64,000 bases of DNA from Ferruginibacter sp. (GTDB lineage: Bacteria > Bacteroidota > Bacteroidia > Chitinophagales > Chitinophagaceae), in assembly GCA_017983695.1 (NCBI GenBank), contig JAGOAX010000005.1, positions 270,804 to 334,803 on the forward strand, in the 5' to 3' direction. Both the position numbers and the translations under genes were made by a program. Position 1 is the first letter of the stretch, and each line of letters begins with the position of its first letter. The notes under the pieces were generated by a model. The model ran no database searches. It was given only the letters and a program-made list of their open reading frames with translations, and had not been told where the DNA came from. Shown here piece by piece: positions 60,681-64,000 of this stretch.

Positions 60681-61649
60681 TTATTTTTTTATGCCTTTCA
60701 CAACATAAGCTGTGTAATTGTCGTAGTGTATTGCTCCGCCCCATACGTTTTCCATACCATTTTCTTTAAACCATTTTACAACGGTACTTACTTTTTGGGG
60801 TTGGTCGTACTGAGGAGAAAACATATCAAAGGTATCCAATATGCACATTTCCCTTAGCTGTGCTTTTGATAAACCCTTGGGGAGGGTTCCACTGATGTCG
60901 CACAAAGGAATAAAGCGGTTAACTATTTTACCCAATTTTATTTTTGTAAAAAACTGCTGTGCTTTAATCATCCAGTCCACATTTTTTTCAATCAGCTTAA
61001 GCAATTTTTCGTGGGTCATATTTTTGGTAAACGGCCTGAAGATATATTTAGAATGTAGTTTTGTCCACCAGCCATTTACAGCATAAAAATCCACCACCAC
61101 TTCGGCGCCGGGTTTTGCCATTTCCAATAAACACTGTACCGATCTTTTTACATCGGGTGTATGCTGTAAAACGCCCAGGCAAAATACTTTATCAAACTGT
61201 GCTTTGGCAAATGGCATTTCGTAAATGCTTGCCTGAAAAAGCTGCAGCCTTTCGCTGGGCCCGTTATTTTTAAAATTGGCTTCAACTGCATTGCTATAAT
61301 CAACGCTGTAAAGATTGGCGTTGGTGTGATCTAAAACTATTTGAGAAAATCTTCCGGCACCTGAACCAACTTCCAGGATATTCTGGTTGGTTAAGTCTTC
61401 CTTATCCCAGCCGGTTTCTACAAAAAACCGTTGTTTTGATAAGTCGAGGTTGCTGGTTTTGTCAACTTGTGTACCGACAAAACTGTTCCATTGATAGCCA
61501 AAATTTTGGGTGTAGTTGTCGTCCTGAACGATGCGGTAAGCTCCATTTTTGTAGGGGAATACGTTTTTCAGGCTCTGTAATAATCCCTCGGCAGTTTTTT
61601 GCAATGGGGATTGGTTGTAAGGATTTACAAGTGTAATAGTGCTTTTCAT
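60681..61649 (-). CDS. class I SAM-dependent methyltransferase
   Basis: The 322-residue protein has motif I ILEVGSGAGRFSQIVLD, VDYSNAVEANF, and a later FDKVFCLGVLQHTPD. Its target within the glycan locus is unknown. It is 9 bases upstream of the flippase gene. Confidence 0.9.
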   Translation of the reverse strand: MKSTITLVNPYNQSPLQKTAEGLLQSLKNVFPYKNGAYRIVQDDNYTQNFGYQWNSFVGTQVDKTSNLDLSKQRFFVETGWDKEDLTNQNILEVGSGAGRFSQIVLDHTNANLYSVDYSNAVEANFKNNGPSERLQLFQASIYEMPFAKAQFDKVFCLGVLQHTPDVKRSVQCLLEMAKPGAEVVVDFYAVNGWWTKLHSKYIFRPFTKNMTHEKLLKLIEKNVDWMIKAQQFFTKIKLGKIVNRFIPLCDISGTLPKGLSKAQLREMCILDTFDMFSPQYDQPQKVSTVVKWFKENGMENVWGGAIHYDNYTAYVVKGIKK

Positions 61650-61762
61650 TATTGGATATTGGTTTTTTTAGTTAGGGTATTGAAACCAACAATACCCTGC
61701 TAAAACGCAGGGCAAAAACATTTATTGTATTAATACCGGCTATTTTTAAGGCCTAAAAGCAG

Positions 61763-62725
61763 TTAATTTTTATCTTTTTCAGCTATAAACCAATCAATAT
61801 ATTTTTTTAAGCCCGTTTTAATATCTGTTTGGGGATGATAGTTGAATAAGGAGCCTGCTTTTTCAATATCGGCAAAAGTAATATCCACATCGCCGGGCTG
61901 CATTGGCTCGTAAATCAGTTGTTTTTCCCTGTTCATTATCGAGTAAATAGTATTTACAAGATCAGTTAATGCCACCGGGCTGCTATTACCCAGGTTTACT
62001 GTTTGATAAACGTCTTCGTTTGCCATGCAATAGCGGATAGCAGCAAAAATACCGGCTGCTGTATCATCTATATAAGTGTAATCCCGGGCTGTATCGCCAT
62101 TGCCAAATAATACCAAGGGCTCGTTATTGGATATTTTTTGAATGAATTTATTGATGGCCAGGTCGGGGCGCTGGCGGGGGCCATATACCGTAAAAAAACG
62201 CAGGTTTACAATATCTATCTTGTACAGGTGATGAAAGGTATAATTCATTAATTCCCCGGCTTTTTTGGTAAAAGCGTAGGGAGATATGGGATTATCTACA
62301 TTATCTTCTTCGTTAAAAGGTACTTTTTTATTATTGCCATAAACGGAAGATGATGATGCAAACACCAGTTTACGAATGGCCCGGGCCTGCATAAATTCAT
62401 GCACTTTTTGCGTACCGGTTATATTGGCAAGGTTGTACCCCGCCGGATCTTCTATTGATGGCCTTACTCCTGCTTTGGCTGCCAGGTGAACAACAAGTTT
62501 AATATCCTGTTCCTGTACTGCATTTAGTCCACTGGCAATATCTAATTCGTAAAACTTAAAATTGTTATGCCCTATAAAGTTGTTGAGATTTTTTTCTTTT
62601 ATTGCCCGGGGATAGAAGGGATCAAAATTATCGACACCTATTACTTTGTACCCGTTTTTCAACAGCAGTTCGCAAACATGGCTTCCTATAAAACCGGCAC
62701 AACCGGTAACTAAAATTGTATCCAT
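61763..62725 (-). CDS. UDP-glucuronate 4-epimerase-like SDR
   Basis: The 320-residue extended SDR has ILVTGCAGFIGSHVCELLLKNG, VDNFDPFYPRAIKE, HLAAKAGVRPSIEDP, ASSSSVYG, SPYAFTKKAGE (YxxxK variant Y-A-F-T-K) and FTVYGPRQRPDLA. The AGVRPSI and NFDPFY features match the uronate epimerase group rather than GalE. It would supply UDP-galacturonate. It is the first gene of the minus-strand glycan block. Confidence 0.9.
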   Translation of the reverse strand: MDTILVTGCAGFIGSHVCELLLKNGYKVIGVDNFDPFYPRAIKEKNLNNFIGHNNFKFYELDIASGLNAVQEQDIKLVVHLAAKAGVRPSIEDPAGYNLANITGTQKVHEFMQARAIRKLVFASSSSVYGNNKKVPFNEEDNVDNPISPYAFTKKAGELMNYTFHHLYKIDIVNLRFFTVYGPRQRPDLAINKFIQKISNNEPLVLFGNGDTARDYTYIDDTAAGIFAAIRYCMANEDVYQTVNLGNSSPVALTDLVNTIYSIMNREKQLIYEPMQPGDVDITFADIEKAGSLFNYHPQTDIKTGLKKYIDWFIAEKDKN

Positions 62726-62761
62726 ATGGCTGTAAAAATAACGATAAAAAGGTACTGTTAT

Positions 62762-62907
62762 TTATAGATGCATTTAAAATTGTCGTATCATTCTGACCTC
62801 ACCCCAAACCCCTCTCCAAAAGAGAGGGGCTTTAGACCCTAAAAATTTGGAAAGTAATTATTATAAAAAGGAAACGGCCGTACTACAATTTTAAATGCAT
62901 CCTTATA
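62762..62907. mobile_element. MITE-like element with terminal inverted repeats
   Basis: GATGCATTTAAAATTGT (62767-62783) and its exact reverse complement (62885-62901) form 17-bp terminal repeats, with partial extension to TTATA outside. The interior holds a CCCCTCTC/GAGAGGGG palindrome (62809-62829). There is no open reading frame. Confidence 0.65.
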
Positions 62908-63063
62908 AAACGGTGATTACATATCTAAATTGAGTACTGCTGCTTATAGTTAAGTTGCCAAACTTCTTGTTGGCGAACTGTTGACCACAACAAAACGCTT
63001 TTTTAAACCCATAAAATATTTTTCGAAATAAGTGTAAGATAAATGAACCGTTAAAATTGCAGC

Positions 63064-63130
63064 AAGGGTTGCCAGCCTTTATAAAGTTTATTTCAACTTA
63101 AAAATCTCTTATTGAAGGTTGGCACCCCTT
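63064..63130. repeat. long stem-loop repeat
   Basis: AAGGGTTGCCAGCCTT (63064-63079) pairs with 63115-63130 at 14 of 16 positions, with a 35-base AT-rich loop. It lies in the 539-base spacer before the final gene, which holds nothing else I can identify beyond the MITE-like element. Confidence 0.5.
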
Positions 63131-63264
63131 TAATGCGTTAGGGCAATTTGAAATACACCCCTGTTTTTTGAAGATGGCAAATAGCAAAAACTATTGAGTA
63201 TATTGCAGCCGCTTTAGTACTCTTTTATAAATCACTTCTACCTGGCAACAGCTGTTTTATATTA

Positions 63265-64000
63265 ATGCAGATAATAACCGTTTACGATTTTCTTTTACTG
63301 CCTTTATACCTGGCATTATTTTACTATTTTATTAAGCGTAAAGCGGCGGGCTACAACGACCTGGCAATAAAAAGAATATTTCTTATTGCCTTTGGGCTGC
63401 GTATGCTTGGCTCGGTGGCTTATTCTTTACTGGTACAGTATTATTATGGTTATGGTGATTCTTTCACCTATTTTACCGGAAGCGATTTTATAAATAAGCA
63501 GCTTGCCCAAAACATCAGCAACATAAAATATTTTTTTGTTTCTGCTACCGAATTTCAAAGCTGGTATAATGCCGAAGAAGGCAGCACCTATTATTCCGGC
63601 TGGATGGGTATAAGTTCTTCGGTTATGGTAATGAAAATTGCAGGGCTGCTTTCATTTATCACTTTCAATAAGTTTATTATTATTTCACTTTTCTTCGGGT
63701 TGTTTTCCTTTGCCGGGCAATGGAAACTGTTTATGGTTTTTAATGATTACAATAAAGGAAAGAATAAAACACTGCTGGCTTATGCGGTATTATACACCCC
63801 GTCAATATGGTTTTGGGGCAGTGGTTTAATGAAGGATTCTATTTGCCTGGGTACCGTTGGTTTTATTGTAAGTATCTTATATAAAAACATCATTAAAAAA
63901 CAGATCAGCTTCAGGGAATGGCTGCTTTTCCCTTTTCTTGTCCTGCTGGTTTACAGCCTTAAAAGCTATATTATAATTGTGCTGATAATGAGTGTTATGG
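63265..64000 (+). CDS. polytopic membrane protein, paralogue of 49669-51009 (truncated by window end)
   Basis: The open frame runs from the ATG at 63265 to the window edge (245 complete codons). It begins MQIITVYDFLLLPLYLALFYFI and has several hydrophobic helices, GDSFTYFTG, and SIWFWGSGLMKDSICLGT, followed by LKSYIII. These match the 446-residue plus-strand protein at 49669. Function is unrecognised. The full protein is likely to exceed 400 residues. It marks the right border of the glycan block and is transcribed away from it. Confidence 0.75.
   Translation, partial: MQIITVYDFLLLPLYLALFYYFIKRKAAGYNDLAIKRIFLIAFGLRMLGSVAYSLLVQYYYGYGDSFTYFTGSDFINKQLAQNISNIKYFFVSATEFQSWYNAEEGSTYYSGWMGISSSVMVMKIAGLLSFITFNKFIIISLFFGLFSFAGQWKLFMVFNDYNKGKNKTLLAYAVLYTPSIWFWGSGLMKDSICLGTVGFIVSILYKNIIKKQISFREWLLFPFLVLLVYSLKSYIIIVLIMSVM

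Noticed and set aside
1..64000. tRNA, rRNA, prophage or transposase genes
   Set aside because: I scanned the gaps and reading frames and saw no cloverleaf, rRNA segment, integrase or transposase motif.

Overview
The window looks like chromosomal DNA from a Bacteroidota bacterium, most likely of the Chitinophagaceae type. The evidence is AT-rich DNA, a PKD protein with a type IX secretion sorting domain, FG-GAP/UnbV and LytS/LytTR families, a fused gamma-alpha KorA, and several promoters of the Bacteroidota form (-33 TTTG, about 21 bases, -7 TAnnTTTG). I found no rRNA, tRNA, CRISPR array, transposase or phage gene.

Positions 1-37454 are mostly housekeeping and envelope genes in short mixed-strand units. 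In order they are korA, an arginase-fold protein with a degraded metal site, a K+ channel-like protein, a PBP4-type carboxypeptidase, a secreted PKD protein, a secreted M14-like protein, mutL (TTG start, degenerate endonuclease motif) and a Uma2 protein. A GH3/serine-hydrolase fusion, a small membrane protein plus MHS-type transporter divergent from acs, an FG-GAP/UnbV protein, an alpha/beta hydrolase with queA, and an L,D-transpeptidase follow. Next come an ECF sigma / anti-sigma / outer-membrane protein unit, kbl, an S1/P1 nuclease, and a four-gene unit (seven-repeat propeller lipoprotein, unknown protein, LytS-type kinase, LytTR regulator). A lone lutB and a polysaccharide deacetylase end this part.

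Positions 37455-44637 (all minus strand) form a carotenoid locus: MerR/B12-binding regulator, ECF sigma factor, crtI, crtB, idi, crtD-like, cruF-like, crtZ. The regulator carries the W-x9-EH and ExHxxG motifs of CarH-type adenosylcobalamin light sensors. Upstream of the sigma/crt genes lie two 30-bp palindromes TGTTTAA-N16-TTAAACA, one overlapping the predicted promoter, and a degenerate third copy lies upstream of the regulator. This looks like a light-controlled pigment regulon with a readable operator code. No lycopene cyclase is present in the window.

Positions 44715-62725 are a surface-polysaccharide locus, nearly all minus strand. It has an initiating sugar transferase, an aminotransferase, two epimerases, an acetyltransferase, several glycosyltransferases, UDP-galactopyranose mutase, an AsnB-type amidotransferase, an FkbM and another methyltransferase, and a Wzx-like flippase. 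Two related plus-strand polytopic membrane proteins (49669-51009, and 63265 running off the right edge) lie inside and beside it and are polymerase candidates.

The intergenic DNA holds several palindromic, REP-like or MITE-like elements. One lies inside the crtB reading frame and appears to supply its N-terminus; another is a roughly 145-bp element with 17-bp perfect terminal inverted repeats beside the last epimerase gene.
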